Source: Leptasterias polaris (taxonomy: Eukaryota > Echinodermata > Asteroidea > Forcipulatida > Asteriidae). From it: a DNA stretch of 64,000 bases. Of the stretch, positions 41,888 through 54,413 are shown piece by piece. Within the stretch, counting starts at the first letter, position 1; each line of letters opens with the position of its first letter. Location of the stretch: contig JAZGTN010000060.1 of the NCBI GenBank assembly GCA_037783415.1, positions 1,054,001-1,118,000 on the forward strand. The letters are read 5' to 3'. The position numbers were made by a program, and so were the translations under genes. The notes beneath the pieces are model-generated. The model saw nothing but the letters and a program-made list of their open reading frames with translations, was not told the origin of the DNA and made no database searches.

Positions 41888-43420
41888 AAGCAGATTCCCC
41901 TTGTATTTTGCTTGATGTCAAGACGTACCAAGAAAGACTATAGAAAATTAAGCGGAGTCTGCCATCAAGAGGAGAGAACATTATTCAGCGTGTTGTTATG
42001 GATTTTGAAGCTGCTGTCTGTAAGTGAGAGCAGTTTACCCTGACGGACACGTGCAAGACTGCTTGTACCATTAGACACAAGCGATTTGGCGGCAGTGCCA
42101 GTACTTGGATTAGCCGTCCCTTACTCCACAAACTCGTCAGTACAGTCCTGCATTCGGAAATTTATGTCCCTCCCATTCCTGCCTCATGAACATGTGCGTG
42201 AAGCATTCATAAATCAGAGATATTCGGTTTGGCAACCGCTTGTGTCTCAGTTGTTCCAGTATGTGGAGGATACCTGGCTGATGAGCAGTGTTTGGACACC
42301 CGCTAACTGGTCAATTTTTTACCAGAGCATCCGGACCAACAACGATGTGGAGGGATGGCATCGCAGACTGAACTTGAGGGCAGTTGGAGCTAACCTTCAC
42401 CTGTACAAGCTGATCCCACTACTGTACAACGAGGCCAAGCTTGTGAACTTGCTGATGACGCTCATCAGAGAGTCAAAGATGTGCCGCAGCCAGAGACACT
42501 GTACAATACTAATACAAGGCAGAATCTTCAAGCTGTGGGACGCCTACCAAGCTGGAACACTCAAGACATCAAGCCTGTTGTCAGCATGCAGCCATCTCCA
42601 TGGTTCTGCCGTGTGAGCTAAACCAAACGGTTCTATCAGAACCACCAGCCCTTCTCAGGGCCACACATTTACAAAAGAGACTAAAACTGAATTTGTCTAT
42701 ATATGCAATGTTTCGAATTATTTAATTTTTTTGAAAAATAAAATAAAAATCCTGCCCTGCAAAACTTTTTAATTAGAAAACACAACAACACACCTTTAAA
42801 TAAATGTCAAAATTATAGTAATTTGGCGGGGGAAAAAAACTTAAATTTAGCCAAATTTAAAAATTCACTTCAGGAAAAACCACAGTTTTTTTAATTGTCC
42901 AAGCAAAAGCATTCTGATTCAAGAAAGATCTTCAAGTAATTAAAATAAATTTTAACTTTGAAATTTCTAGTCAACCCTTTCACTTTAAATTAACAAAAAA
43001 TAATATAACTTCAAATTTTCGGCTAAATCTGAAAATTCACTTCAGGAAAAACCACTGTTTTTAAAATTGTCCAAATGACCAAAACAATCTGATTCTAGAA
43101 AGATATATAAGAAATTAAAACAAATTTTAACTATAAAATTTCAACATTTATCCATACGGAAAAAACTCTAACATTTTCTTAATTTATTTACTTTCATAAA
43201 CTTAGGCCCTAACTCCAACATTTTTAAATTAAAAATATCAAAAGGGCCATTCTTAAATTTTTTGTTTACATTGTTACTGAGGAGAATTTCCGCTTACATA
43301 AAAATATCGGGCACTATATCAAAACGGTGAAACCTTTTACCTGTGTAAACACGTAGTGAATTTCACTTGCGTATGAGTTGGTGGGTGTACAAGTTGGTGT
43401 GCATACGAGTTTGTGTGTAA
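41888..43420 (+). mobile_element. MULE-type transposon remnant (copy B)
   Basis: Paralogue of 3413-3781 plus 10647-11874 without the LINE. The right end has diverged GTATGAGTTGGTGGGT-type repeats (43371-43415), and its outer flank is deleted relative to copy A. Its left end lies before the L2-like insertion (38130-38250). Confidence 0.7.
41995..42616 (+). pseudogene. MULE-type transposase, copy B
   Basis: It begins VVMDFEAAV and then breaks: CTGCTGTCTGTAAGTGAG here against CTGCTGTCTGGGGAGCAG in copy A, a small deletion that shifts the frame. The downstream part is open from 42086 to 42616 and encodes LPFLPHEHVREAFINQRY, VWTPANWSIFYQSIRTNNDV and EGWHRRLNLRAVGA. The junction GATATTCGGTTTGGCAACCG (about 42222) is the uninterrupted target of the LINE in copy A. 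TNNDVEGWH is closer to the family form than TNNNVEGWH in copy A. Not functional as it stands. Confidence 0.65.
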
Positions 43421-44695
43421 CAAAAATTAACTGTTAAAGCTAGTCATATGTATCCAAATAACCTTGAATCTGTTGAAAGAAATGTTTTATTAATTGTAAA
43501 AAAATTGTGACAACTGCTGTCCGCCTTTTTGTCTTTGGACCACACGTGGAAGATAGCATTCTACTGCAGCTGGGGTACTAAAAACCGCAAGTTAAAGACA
43601 ATGAACAACATTGGTAATTGTCAAAGACCACTATCCACACTTGATGTGACCCAACATAAATATATACATGAAAAAACATAGTTGCGATAATCGTAACCCT
43701 CCATTCTCCCGACGGTCGCAGAGCGGAGGGTTACGAGACTACAAGCACAAGATTCGACCATAAGTGCAATTTCGACCAATGTTGACAGACTAGTCACCAG
43801 ATTTGCCAAATTTTTATCACTTTCAAAAATCATGAGTTCTTAAAAAAGACTTTGACAGCGTGACACTCTTGAAACAGGGCAGAAATCCAGAGTCGGTACG
43901 AGGTACAAAGTGTAAAAGGTACCAAGTGTCCAGGGTACAAACTGTCCAAAGCCTCTTCGAACCTTGTAAAAGTTAGGAATTGTCCTGAACCCAGTAATTG
44001 GGGCTCTGTTTTCCTTTTAAAAGTATTTTGACATCTTCGGTCGTACTATCGCCCCAGGAAAGCATTTTAAGTTCTGCCACATACGGCAATTTCCTATGAT
44101 TTTCCGAACGTCCTGCCACACAAATTGCCCCAAAATGACAAAAAGACCAAACAAAATAGCTTGAAATCTACAAGTTGACAAACAAGAATTTCTTTGTATT
44201 CTGTTTAAAGCTTCTTTCTGGACTTTCTTTGACATGTTTAAAGGGAAAATGTGATCCAAATTTAATTATGAATGGTCTGATTCACATCTCTTGAATATGA
44301 AGTCACAACGGCAATGTTTGAACCAGACTAAGATTTGTCAAGTTAAAATATCTAGTTCCCCCCAAAAACATTCTCTGTGCATGTTCATTGCTGTTATGGC
44401 TTTATATTCTTTAACGATTGTTAGCCTTCAAGAAATAGTCTGCTTTGGTTAAAATGCCAGGCCACCAACTTTTTGTTTACAGAAAAAAGAGTGTAAAAAA
44501 CAAGAGATAAAATTTGTAACCAGACTTCCAAGTATTTGTGGATTTTGATTAATTTTCTATAAATTTACACAAATTTTTAATTGAATGGCCTACTGAATAT
44601 TACAGATATGAAATTGTAATCAAGGAACTTACTTATTGTCTTAAAGTTAGTGATATCAGTCAAAGTTATGTGTGATGGTTTTGTTGTTGTTGCAG
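42617..44695. other. MULE 3' part and intron sequence before NKRF-B exon 2
   Basis: AT-rich, collinear with 11038-13242. Includes the diverged Penelope-type tail (44418-44470). No gene is seen. Confidence 0.6.
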
Positions 44696-47600
44696 ATATC
44701 CTCCTGAATTGATGAAAAGAGTGCAGGAAATGGCTAGAGGCATAACTGTAGATGACACACCCATGGATGTTGATAATGAACCAAACATCACTGTGAGTAG
44801 ATCTCAGCAATTTGATAAACCCAAACCAATGACAGAAGTGATCTCAACGACTGACTTCTCGGAAACAGTTGTGTGTAGACCTGAGGAGGAAGGAGAATGG
44901 ATTAGCTTCGAGAAAGGACAGAAAGGACAGAAAGGACAGAGTGTGAAGGAGATGGAAAACACTGGATTTTACACTCCTCTTGGACAAGTGAAGCGTAGAC
45001 TTGAGGAAGAAGATGAGAATGATCCTGTGGAGGAAACAGAAGGGACTAAGTTCCAGAAAACAGAAAAAGGACCGAGGCTGAAAGAGATGCCATACAGGGG
45101 ATGGTACACTGCTCTTGAATTGGGAGGTAGCGCTGAATTTGAACAGTCAAAATGCAATGAAATAGCTTGCCAACCAGGAACTACATGCATGTATGACACA
45201 GTTATCTCCGCTTTAGCAGACAATTTAAGGGAACAATATAACAATAAAAAAGGTCCTGGCCCAGCACTAAAAAGACTCCAGGCTGCCGCCAGGAAAGTTC
45301 CACTTAAGAGAGCCAGGAAAGTTCCACTTAAGAGACATGTGGAATATATTGAGATTCCCCCAGTAACAATGCCAGGAAACATCAGGCAGAGTCACGGAAA
45401 GATCAAGTCGAAATGGCTTTGTAATATGTACTATGATGACATACTTTTGGCTAGTGTAAAAGCTGAAAACAAGTACGCAAGTAGGAAAGGTGCAGCCCAG
45501 AAAGCTGTGTCAATCTTAGAGAGTTTGAACTATGCAGTGAAGAATGAGAAAAAAGTGAGTGAGCTGGGAAGAAATTACAGCAAAGAGGTAGTGCCCTTAG
45601 ATAAAACGACAGCTCTCATGAATGGTCAAAATGGCATCTTTGATAATTTTACCTTGATGGAACTTCCTAACCAAGCCCCTGCAGTTAGCAACTCAGCATT
45701 CACAAAAAAACATGTCCCAATTGTGTTCAAAACCAGCAACAATTTGAGAACGGTGAATGGCGAAACTGGCTATGTATGCAGCACCATCATTAATGGTGTT
45801 ACAGTCGCTACTGGTTTTCACACGGACAAGAGACAAGCGAGGAATGTGTCTGCTAATAATGCCCTGGTTTTATTGAGAGACCAAAACTCCAACATGAAGA
45901 AAAACTCTGACCACACACAGAATGTTGTTATTGAACCGGATATCAAGGTGCCTGATTTAGTTATCAAACTTGAAAATAATGATTCTGATTCTGATTCTGT
46001 TATCGAAACCGATAAGCCGCCTAAATCTATTTCAGTTAATTCACCCAAGAAGGCGTTCGATAAGCAATTGATGCAAACAACATCTCCCATCAATGTCCAA
46101 AACCAGGGTTTGGATAATTTTACCTTGATGGAACCGCCTACCCCAGCCCCTGCAGTCAGCATCTTGGTTAACTCGGCATTCCAAAACCATGTGCCCATTG
46201 AGTTTGAAACAAGCAACAGCGTCAAAATGGTGAATGGCAAAAATGGCTATGTGTGCAGCACCATCATCAATGGAATAACTGTTGCTAGCGGCACTCACAG
46301 GTTCAAGGAACAAGCGAGGAATGTGTCTGCCAATAATGCCCTGGCCTTACTGAGAGACCAAAGCGCTAACATGAAAGAAAATCCTGACAACACACAGAAT
46401 GTTGTAACTGAACCCGATATCAAGGTGTCTGATTTTGGTATCAAATTTGAAAATACGGCGTCTGATTCTGTTACCAAGAGCGATATGGCGTCTGATTCTG
46501 TCCCAGTGAATTCACCCGAGAAAACAGATAAGCAATTGAAGCAAAAGACATCTCCCGTCAATGTCCAAAACAGCGTCTTAGATAACTTTACCTTAATGGA
46601 ATCTTCTAGCCCAGCCCCTGCAGTAAGCATCCTGGACAACTCTGCATTCCAAAACCATGTCCCTATTGAGTTTGAAACTAGCGACAATGTGAGAACGTTG
46701 GATGGCGAAACTGGCCATGTGTGCTGCACCACCATTAATAGTGTAACTGATGCAACTGGTTTTCACACGGACAAGAGACAAGCGAGGAATGTGTCTGCCA
46801 ATATTGGTATGGCCTTATTGAGAGACCACAGCTCCGACATGAAGGAATACCCTGACAACACACCGAATGTAGTTAATGAACCCGATATCAAGGTACCTGA
46901 TTTTGATATCAAACTTGAACCCGATATCAAGGTACCTGATTTTGATATCAAACTTGAACCCGATATCAAGGTGTCTGAATTTAATATTAAACTGGAACCC
47001 GATATGGCGTCTGATTCTGTCCCAGTGAATTCAACCAAGAAAATCAATATCAAGGTGTCTGATTTTGATATCAAAGTTGAACCCGATATCGATATCAAAG
47101 TTGAACCCGATATCAAGGTGTCTGATTCTGTTCCAGTGAATTCACCCAAGAAAACCGATATCAAGGTGTCTGATTTTGTTATCAAATTTGAAAATGTGGC
47201 GTCTGATTCTGTTACCAAATGCGATATGGCGTCTGATTCTGTCCCAGTGAATTCACCCAAGAAAACAGATAAGCAATTGAAGCAAAAGACATCTCCTTTC
47301 AAGGTCCAAAACAGCATCTTAGATAACTTTACCTTGATGGAACCGTCTAGTCCAGCCTCTGCAGTAAGCATCCTGGTCAACTCTGCATTCCAAAACCATG
47401 TCCCCATTGAGTTTGAAACTAGTGACAATGTGAGAACATTGGATGGCGAAACTGGCCATGTGTGCTGCACCACCATTAATAGTGTAACTGATGCAACTGG
47501 TTTTCACACGGACAACAGACACGGGAGGAATGTGTCTGCCAATAATGCCCTTGCCTTATTAAGAGACCACAGCTCCAACATGAAGAAAAATCCTGACAAC

Positions 47601-49124
47601 ACTCAGAATGTTGTTATTGAACTGAATAACAAGGTGCCTGATTTTGTTATCAAACCCAATAAGGCATCTAAATCTGTCCAAGAAAATTTACCCAAGAAAA
47701 CAGACAAGCAATTGAAGCAGAAGACATTTCCCATCAATGTTCAAAATGAGATCTTAGCTAATTTTACCTTGATGGAACTGGCTAGCCCAGCCCCTGCAGT
47801 CAGCATTCTGGTCAACTCGTCTTTCAAAAACAAGGTCCCCATTGAGTTTGAGACTAGCGACAATGTCAGAACAGTTAATGGTGAAACTGGCTATGTATGC
47901 AGCACCATCATTAATGGTGTTACAGTCGCTACTGGTTTTCACACGGACAAGAGACAAGCGAGGGATGTGTCTGCTAATAATGCCCTGGCCTTATTGAGAG
48001 ACCAAAGCGCCAACATGAAGGAAAATCCTGACCACACACAGAATGTTGTTATTAAACCGAATATCAAGGTGTCTGATTTTGTTATCAAACCCAATTTGGC
48101 ATCCAAATCTGTTCAAGTAAATTTACCCAAGAAAAAAGATGAGCAATTGAAGCAAAAGACATCTCCAATCGATATTCAAAATGGGATCTTAGCTAATTTT
48201 CCTTTGATGGAACTGGCTAGCCCAGCCCCTGCGGTCAGCGTCCTGGTCAACTCTGCATTCAAAAACCATGTCCCCATCGAGTTTGAGACTAGCGACAATG
48301 TCGGAACAGTTAATGGTGAAACTGGTTATGTGTGCAGCACCATCATTAATGGTGTAACTGTTGCTACTGGTTTTCACACAGACAAGAGACAAGCGAGGGA
48401 TGTGTCTGCCAATAATGCCCTGGCCTTATTGAGAGACCAAAGCTCCCACCCAAAGAAAAAGCCCAACAACACACAGAATGTTGTTGGCGAACCTGATAAG
48501 AAGCCTTCTGATTCTGTTTTGGAACTCGATAATACAGCGTCTGACTCGGTTCAAGTGAAGCCACCTACAAAGGCGAAGTACACCCCGATTGGGGAATCCA
48601 ATGTTGGTCACAAGTTGCTTAGACTAATGGGATGGGAAGGCGGAGCATTGCAGAAAGATGGCATTGTAGATCCCATTGAGGCAAGTCTGAAATTCTGCCG
48701 TGGAGGTCTCGGCTTTGTTGACGCAGCCCCGAAGATTAGCAAAAGTAAACAAAAAAAATTAAACAGACAGATAAAAAAACAAAGAAAAAACCAAAGAAAA
48801 ATGCTAAAGCGTAACGAAAATTCAAAAGTGGAAACAGGAGGAGAGGATGAAATCAACCAAGAGGATAGAGAATATCGACAGTTTGATGAAGAAATATGCG
48901 ATATTAAGAGACCTGAGCAATTTGAGTTAGAGAAGTTGGTTCCGGTAATAGAGGCTTTTGCCAACCAAAGAGAAGAAGAAGATCTCATCTTCTCTGCTGC
49001 TTTTAATAGGCGGGAAAGAAAATTTATCCACAGTACTTGTCATCGCTTCAAACTTGAGGATATCTCGCATGGAAAAGAAAGGCGTATGGTGGTCAGACAT
49101 AAGCTCAAAAATATGAAGCTGTGA
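44696..49124 (+). CDS. NKRF: NKRF-like gene, copy B, exon 2 with six dsRBD-like modules
   Basis: With exon 1 this gives about 1528 residues, twice copy A. The ends match copy A closely: XTBD second half, first dsRBD-like region (about residues 212-333, here with a duplicated KVPLKRAR segment), G-patch (about 1352-1395, LLRLMGWEGGALQKDG) and R3H (about 1480-1528, with RKFIH, so the R-x-x-x-H core is kept). Between them the second dsRBD-like module occurs six times, starting near residues 365, 522, 678, 925, 1070 and 1214. Each runs (L/F)DNFTLME ... NSAF-x-N-x-VPIEFETS ... ETGYVCSTIINGVTVATG ... VSANNALALLRD. Spacers are Ser/Asp/Lys-rich and one holds short tandem repeats. The frame is open throughout, so selection for coding is likely. 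A multivalent RNA-binding scaffold linked to XRN2 is inference from the NKRF family. Confidence 0.85.
45629..48440 (+). repeat. Coding tandem array of six dsRBD-like modules
   Basis: Module starts are near 45629, 46101, 46570, 47310, 47745 and 48178, so the spacing is about 472, 469, 740, 435 and 433 bp. Modules 5 and 6 are most alike, and modules 3 and 4 share GETGHVCCTTINSVTDATG. Copy A has a single module at 14158-14402. Confidence 0.9.
46875..47270 (+). repeat. Coding short tandem repeats in the spacer between modules 3 and 4
   Basis: Repeated EPDIKVPDFDIKL units followed by shorter variants (IKVSDFDIKVEPD) and SDSVPVNSPKKTD. The unit is about 39 bp at the start (GATATCAAGGTACCTGATTT is exactly repeated at 46883 and 46922). 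Confidence 0.85.
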
Positions 49125-49385
49125 GACTCCTTGGACAAAGAGAACTTGGATCTTTGAAACTTTGTTTAAAGTGAAATTTTTTAATTTTTTTTAAATGACT
49201 GCAGCATTTGTTATTTTGTTAACTCGATTTTCTTTGGGCATCATCTGTAAAATGAAATATAAAGGCATCGAATAGGAAAACAAAAACTTATATCATATTC
49301 CCAAGGACCAAGTAACATACTTGGAACATTAGATTGCAGCAAATTGATAAGGTCAATTTCCATTGGTTATGTAGTTCTCAGTTTC

Positions 49386-50101
49386 CGCACACTTCCGAGA
49401 ACAACGGATTCACCCAGCATCTTCCAAAGTCTCCCATTGGGCATGATTCAGTGCTAAACTGATTCCGCCTTTCATACCTGAAATAGACCCCTTGCATATA
49501 ACGTCACAAGCCCAAACAGCGCCCTCACTGAAGTCAATGAATGAGGAGCTATACTTGCCTGAGAGTGGTGCACGGTGTTCGCATATTTCCATTGTTTGGC
49601 CTCGGCGATGGCGGCCAATGAAAGGGACTGTAGCAAACCCCTTCCAGAGCTGACAACTCTCCCCGACTCTGCAGAAAAGTCTCTGAAATAAACTAATCTT
49701 ACCACGTTCTGATGAAAACAATTTAAAAAACTCCCCGATTTTGGAGACCTTTTCCCTATTATGTTAAATGCAATTTGAAATATCTCCCTGATTGCAAGCT
49801 GCAAGCAGCTCTGCCCTTCATATTTTGGTGTTGTGACATGTATGAGGTATATTTCCCATTGACCACTGCTCAATACATGGCATGGTGTAGCCCCCTCCTA
49901 TTGTGTCTTAATTGTGTTCTGGGAATCTCAGGAATTCATTAGAGGATTGCAGGGTGGAGGGGTTAACTTACTTCTGTACAAGAGAAAAGGAGTGTTTCAA
50001 AGTATGCCACATATCGGGCATATGTACATAAAAAAACACACTGAATCTCCCATTCTTGGCATGACACCAGGGGCCGATATCATAAAGCACCAAGACTGAT
50101 C
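49386..50101. other. Insertion specific to the B flank
   Basis: Not found in the A flank, where sequence passes directly from the TTCTCAGTTTCTGCA-type segment (15529) to the CATGAAATTTGGCAC-type segment. No gene or clear termini are recognised. Confidence 0.4.
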
Positions 50102-50460
50102 TTAAAAGGTGTGTACAACATTGGTAATTGCCAAAGACCTGTATCCACACTTGATGTGACCCAACATATACATGTACATGAAATAACAAACCTGTGAAAG
50201 TTTAAGCTCAATTGGTCTTCGGAGTCATGAGAAAACAGTGAAAAAACCCCTTTGTGTTTTAACTTCTTTTCAAACATCGGATTTTATCCTGCAGGATAAA
50301 GACTTTTGTTTTACTCATTTCCTAAAAACCGGGCATTTCAAGCAAAACCATTTCAAGGGAAGTTTTCCATCATGACCATGATCTTTATACCATGTAAGTT
50401 ATGTGCAAATCTGTGAACATCTATATTTTCAATCTTACCAATGTTGTACACACCCTTTAA
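50102..50460. mobile_element. TTAA-flanked MITE, full copy
   Basis: TTAA at both ends. Termini AAGGTGTGTACAACATTGGT and, at the right, ACCAATGTTGTACACACCCT. Same family as 56753-57064. Confidence 0.8.
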
Positions 50461-50867
50461 GATGTGTATTTAATTAATCTTAAACAAAGAAGTGTGATGT
50501 CACAAAGCAAACCACTGTGGATATATTGCCAACTCTGCTAAAGGATGGATGTTTTTGTTAAATCGAGCCCCTAAGGCAAATGAAAGGAATCAAGAGTCCA
50601 ATCATTTGAGTGTTTATAGTTCCTGTATTACGTAGTTGGGCAGATAGGGGGAATTGTGCCTTTAATGGTACACGCATGACATTTTGCACTCAGATTATGT
50701 CATGATGAGAAAGATATGTGGCGGCCATTTTGAAAAGTTTGAAATTGCGCGTTATTCTACAAATATTTTGTTCAAAGGACAAAATCTGCAATGGACCTAT
50801 AGCCAAATATCTTTCTCAAGACCTACTCTGACTGTTTGCCAAATTCCATGCACATATCAAAGGCACA

Positions 50868-50951
50868 ATCCTATTACCTTCCTACCATACTAACAGTAAG
50901 GGCGTGTACAATCCTATTACCTTCCTACCATACTAACAGTAAGGGCGTGTA
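50868..50951 (+). repeat. Tandem duplication of 41-42 bp
   Basis: ACAATCCTATTACCTTCCTA through AAGGGCGTGT appears twice in direct succession. The A flank has one copy of the related segment. Confidence 0.85.
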
Positions 50952-52659
50952 TTTTGATGGAATTTGAACAGTGCTTGCCTGGCCTGAACTGAGCCCAATT
51001 TCATAAGCAGAAAAAAAGGTTACCAGCTAAAATACCATTTCCAATGTACCATATGTGACTGGTATCCTGCTTATTGTTGCTTCTTAAAGTGGAATTTGTT
51101 AAGCAATACTTTCTGCTTTAAAAGCGGCTCTATGAAACTAGCCCCAACTCCTAAGTCCTTAATTCAACACCCAAATGGTTTGACGCTTGTTGATTATGGT
51201 GGTATGTCAGGGCCTGATGTCATATAGAGCTGCTTAAACAGACATTAGTGCTTTGAATATTCCCTCTAACATGAATGTCTAAGCAAAAGTAGGTAGGAAA
51301 CCCCTCACAAATGGTTCATGCGATGTGATATTTTTTCTGGTATGCAAAACTGTTTTAAGCTTGGCTACTTTTTCAGGCATGATATTCTTGCCCTGACCAA
51401 AAATATTCATTATAAAATTGTTTTTAAAAAACATGAAAAGTCTCTTAAAGCTCATGTGTACATGTAGGTCAGCCCTTGTTGGGCCATCACATATCCCTGT
51501 AAAGCCCTTTTAGCCTTGTTTGGGGCGAACTTGCATACAAAAAAAAAAAAAAAAAAAGCATAATCAGTTTATGAGTGTAGTTTTTTGTCAAACAAAACAT
51601 GCAGTTGGATTTTGAAAAGTTTTGAAGTTTGAAGATTTTGAAGTTTTGGATGGTTAGGCCCAATGTATTTATATTTAAAATAAATAATTTTCCTGAAATT
51701 AAGTTATGTTGACAGAAAAGTCATGAACATTTATCTTGTATCAAAATTATAAATGTTTAAAAGAAACACATTTTGTTAACTTGAAGTTTATAAAAGGAGA
51801 ATAAAACTAAATCTCTGCTAAAAAAGTTTTGTTCTGATGCCAGTAATATTTATAATACAAAAAGATTGAACTTTTAAAAGAGAGAAACGCTGTTTCTCAT
51901 AATGTGATAATGTACGTTTAACAATTCACCACTTTGCACCGCAATTTCTGAAATTCGTCCGAAATCATTTTTAGGACTTCTAGAATGGTTTGTTTTTGAG
52001 AATATTGTCACGATGAAACCATGTCTTAATTTAGGTAGAGATAACAAACAAGTTTTTAAAAGTTCTCTTTCGAGTAAAGGTGGAATGAGTTCATCTTGAA
52101 TCGGCCAAGGACACGATATTCTCCATACTTTTATCTGATTTCCGTTTTTTGTTTTTTTTTGCCCTTGGGAAAAATCTGAAAAACTGTGATTAATTAGCCT
52201 GAAAAGTCTACTAAACCCTTTAAAATATAAACATGTAGGTCAGCCCTTGTGCTCAATAAAATGTCCTACTTTTTCCAAAGGAGCAAATATCATGCCTGCA
52301 TAAGCCATGGCCGTTCATGAAAGTTGTGCGTGTCTTGTGTCTTTTTCTCTGGTTGTGCAGGTCCATTGCCAGTGCTTAACCATATTTTTGATTTGAAGAA
52401 AGCAAGTACACCAATAACGGCAGTTTGGAAGGTGGTGCATTCTGCTCTACCAGCCAGTGGATGATACCCATGCCTACATCCTTACGGACTGTGAAGAGGG
52501 TTTTAGCCCCAGGAGTAGGTGGCATCGGGTCCCTGGTAACAGTTGATTTGGGTCGAAGCCCAAATCAGTTAAGTGTAGCCTCACCATAAAGTGGCCCCAC
52601 CGCCTTGTGATGTTAGGCGATATCTCATATGAAAAAATAATATACAAGTTTTTGCTGGC

Positions 52660-52855
52660 ATTACATATGTTGAACTTTATCTTGGTTCAAACAGTGTAAG
52701 CACACCAGTTATGGCAGTTGTACCTTATCTTTATTCAAGTAGTACGCATGGCAGTTTTGCTGGCTTGACAAATGTTCCCTTATCTTTATTCAAATAGTAT
52801 GCATGGCAGTTTTGCTGCCGAGTGTACCTCATCTTGATTCAAAGAGAGTACGTAT
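52660..52855 (+). repeat. Imperfect tandem repeat of about 65 bp
   Basis: Three units are built on TTATCTTTATTCAA followed by GTACGCATGGCAGTTTTGCT. Related single units occur near 585-600 in the left-edge block. Confidence 0.65.
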
Positions 52856-53870
52856 AATAAGCAGCCTTGCTAACATGGTCTGCATTACCAGTGCTCCCTA
52901 CAAGCTTCGTCATGGTTACTCTAAAGAAAGCTGCTCTACACAGCGGCACAATATCAAATTACAAATACTCAGAATTAAAAACTTTATTATGAACAAGTGC
53001 AAATGAATATACATGGACGAAATCAAGTAAAGTAAGCAGATATCTCCTAAAATAATTAAATAAATAAAAGTAAAGTTGCATGGAGGTAGGAAAAGTAACA
53101 AACAAACTTTTCACAAATATTTTAAAACAAAGTAAGAAGGTAAAATATTTATTTCTTTTTACAAATAATACACACATAAAAAACAATTATATATGTAGTA
53201 AGAAGTACACTTTCCACAACTCTTTTGAAGTGGCAATGTACAGAAAAATTATAATTAAATAATACTGCAATATTCTCATCGTAACGTTGACTTCAAACCC
53301 AAAAAATAATTTAAAAATAAACCTACTATGAAACCATTCAACGATAACTAAGAACATAGTACATTACTATGAGCACCTCAAAGTGTATCCACCCTCAGTT
53401 CACAATCTAAAGGACAAACAAAGAACTTTAACAAGTTTGCTTTTGCGGGGGGGGGGGGGTCTACAAAAGTGATTGAACCACAACAAAAATACCCAGTCGG
53501 AGGAGCCTTACTGTATGTTTTCAGTGACTGATACAGGTTATATGTCAATCCAATTACGTACGAAAAAATTAAAAACATGAAATAGCGCCCTATTTTGTGT
53601 TGATCTAAAATAAACAATGAATAATCCTTAATACTGAAATCTCTTATTCCCTAATCTTCCCAAGATTCGTGACGCTCCGGTAGATGTTTTAAGTGTAAGA
53701 AAAAGGTTGGCAAATGACCTGGAAGAGGCTGCTAGATACATTTATTTAAAAATTTTCTTCTTTTACTTTAATTGAAAACATACTTTTGATTTTCAGTGAT
53801 TTCTTTTGACCCACCAACCCACAATTTCATTAAAAAAAAATTGAAATGTTATAACATTGATAATTCAGAC

Positions 53871-54281
53871 TAGAAAACAATGTGTTTATCAGCATCGTGC
53901 ACAATCCATCTACCATTTCAATCTCTCTGCACAAAGTCAATTTTTCAATGGATCACAAGATGTCGGGTTAGTGAAATGGTATATTTCCTGGCCTTCCATC
54001 TCTATGACCCTGTTTGGATTGGGTTTCCAGTCCCTTCCTGATAGTGTGGGTTTCCCCCAAAAGAATAACTCTCTGGGAACTTCTTTCCTAGTCTTCCATG
54101 TCTTCCAACCATGTCATGGTTTCTTTGTGCCAGCAGTACTCCCGAAGAAAAATGATTCCGGCCCTTCCGAGAAGATCATCTTGTCAGGGTGAAAGTGAAC
54201 AAGTGGAAGGTCCCCGGCTTCAACTGGTTAACGCATGAAGGATTTATGACCTAAAAGTCTTACAGAATTTGCATCATCTTC
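53871..54281 (-). other. Likely 3' UTR of the EXD1-like gene
   Basis: Sequence downstream of the stop codon at 54282 on the minus strand. It is unique and not AT-rich, and has open stretches on both strands without recognisable domains. The shared repeat block begins at about 53870, so the transcript may end near there. Confidence 0.35.
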
Positions 54282-54413
54282 TTAAAATGCACCGGGTACC
54301 ATAGGATAGGAGCTAGCTCTCGTAGGTGGCATCTTAGGAACCCGAGCAAGTTCTTCTTGAGAAGGAAAGTCGTACCTCCCGTCTCCGTTTCTCGTTGAGT
54401 TTATATGAAGTTC
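54282..54413 (-). CDS. EXD1: EXD1-like gene, last exon
   Basis: It encodes ELHINSTRNGDGRYDFPSQE, then ELARVPKMPPTRASSYPMVP, then GAF and a TAA stop. The acceptor is TTAACTAAG before GAACTT, in phase 0 with the previous exon. Low-complexity C-terminal tail. Confidence 0.6.
   Translation of the reverse strand, partial: ELHINSTRNGDGRYDFPSQEELARVPKMPPTRASSYPMVPGAF

Larger units (their letters stand above)
23823..44695 (+). other. Intron of NKRF-B (20.9 kb)
   Basis: Donor GTAAGT, acceptor TTGTTGTTGTTGCAG. It is twice the length of the copy A intron because of the 5-kb element, the five-unit macrosatellite and the L2-like LINE listed separately. Confidence 0.7.
49125..53870. repeat. 3' flank of NKRF-B, paralogous to that of NKRF-A
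   Basis: Collinear with 15236-19130 and, at its right end (52215-53870), with 230-1260. Insertions specific to this copy are listed separately. Short open frames here are not supported as genes. Confidence 0.75.

Noticed and set aside
48608..48988. Minus-strand frames across NKRF-B (for example 126 and 237 residues)
   Set aside because: Antisense shadows of the repetitive coding exon.
53857..54192. 111-residue plus-strand frame
   Set aside because: No recognised domain. It lies in the probable 3' UTR of the minus-strand EXD1-like gene and starts in a repeated block.
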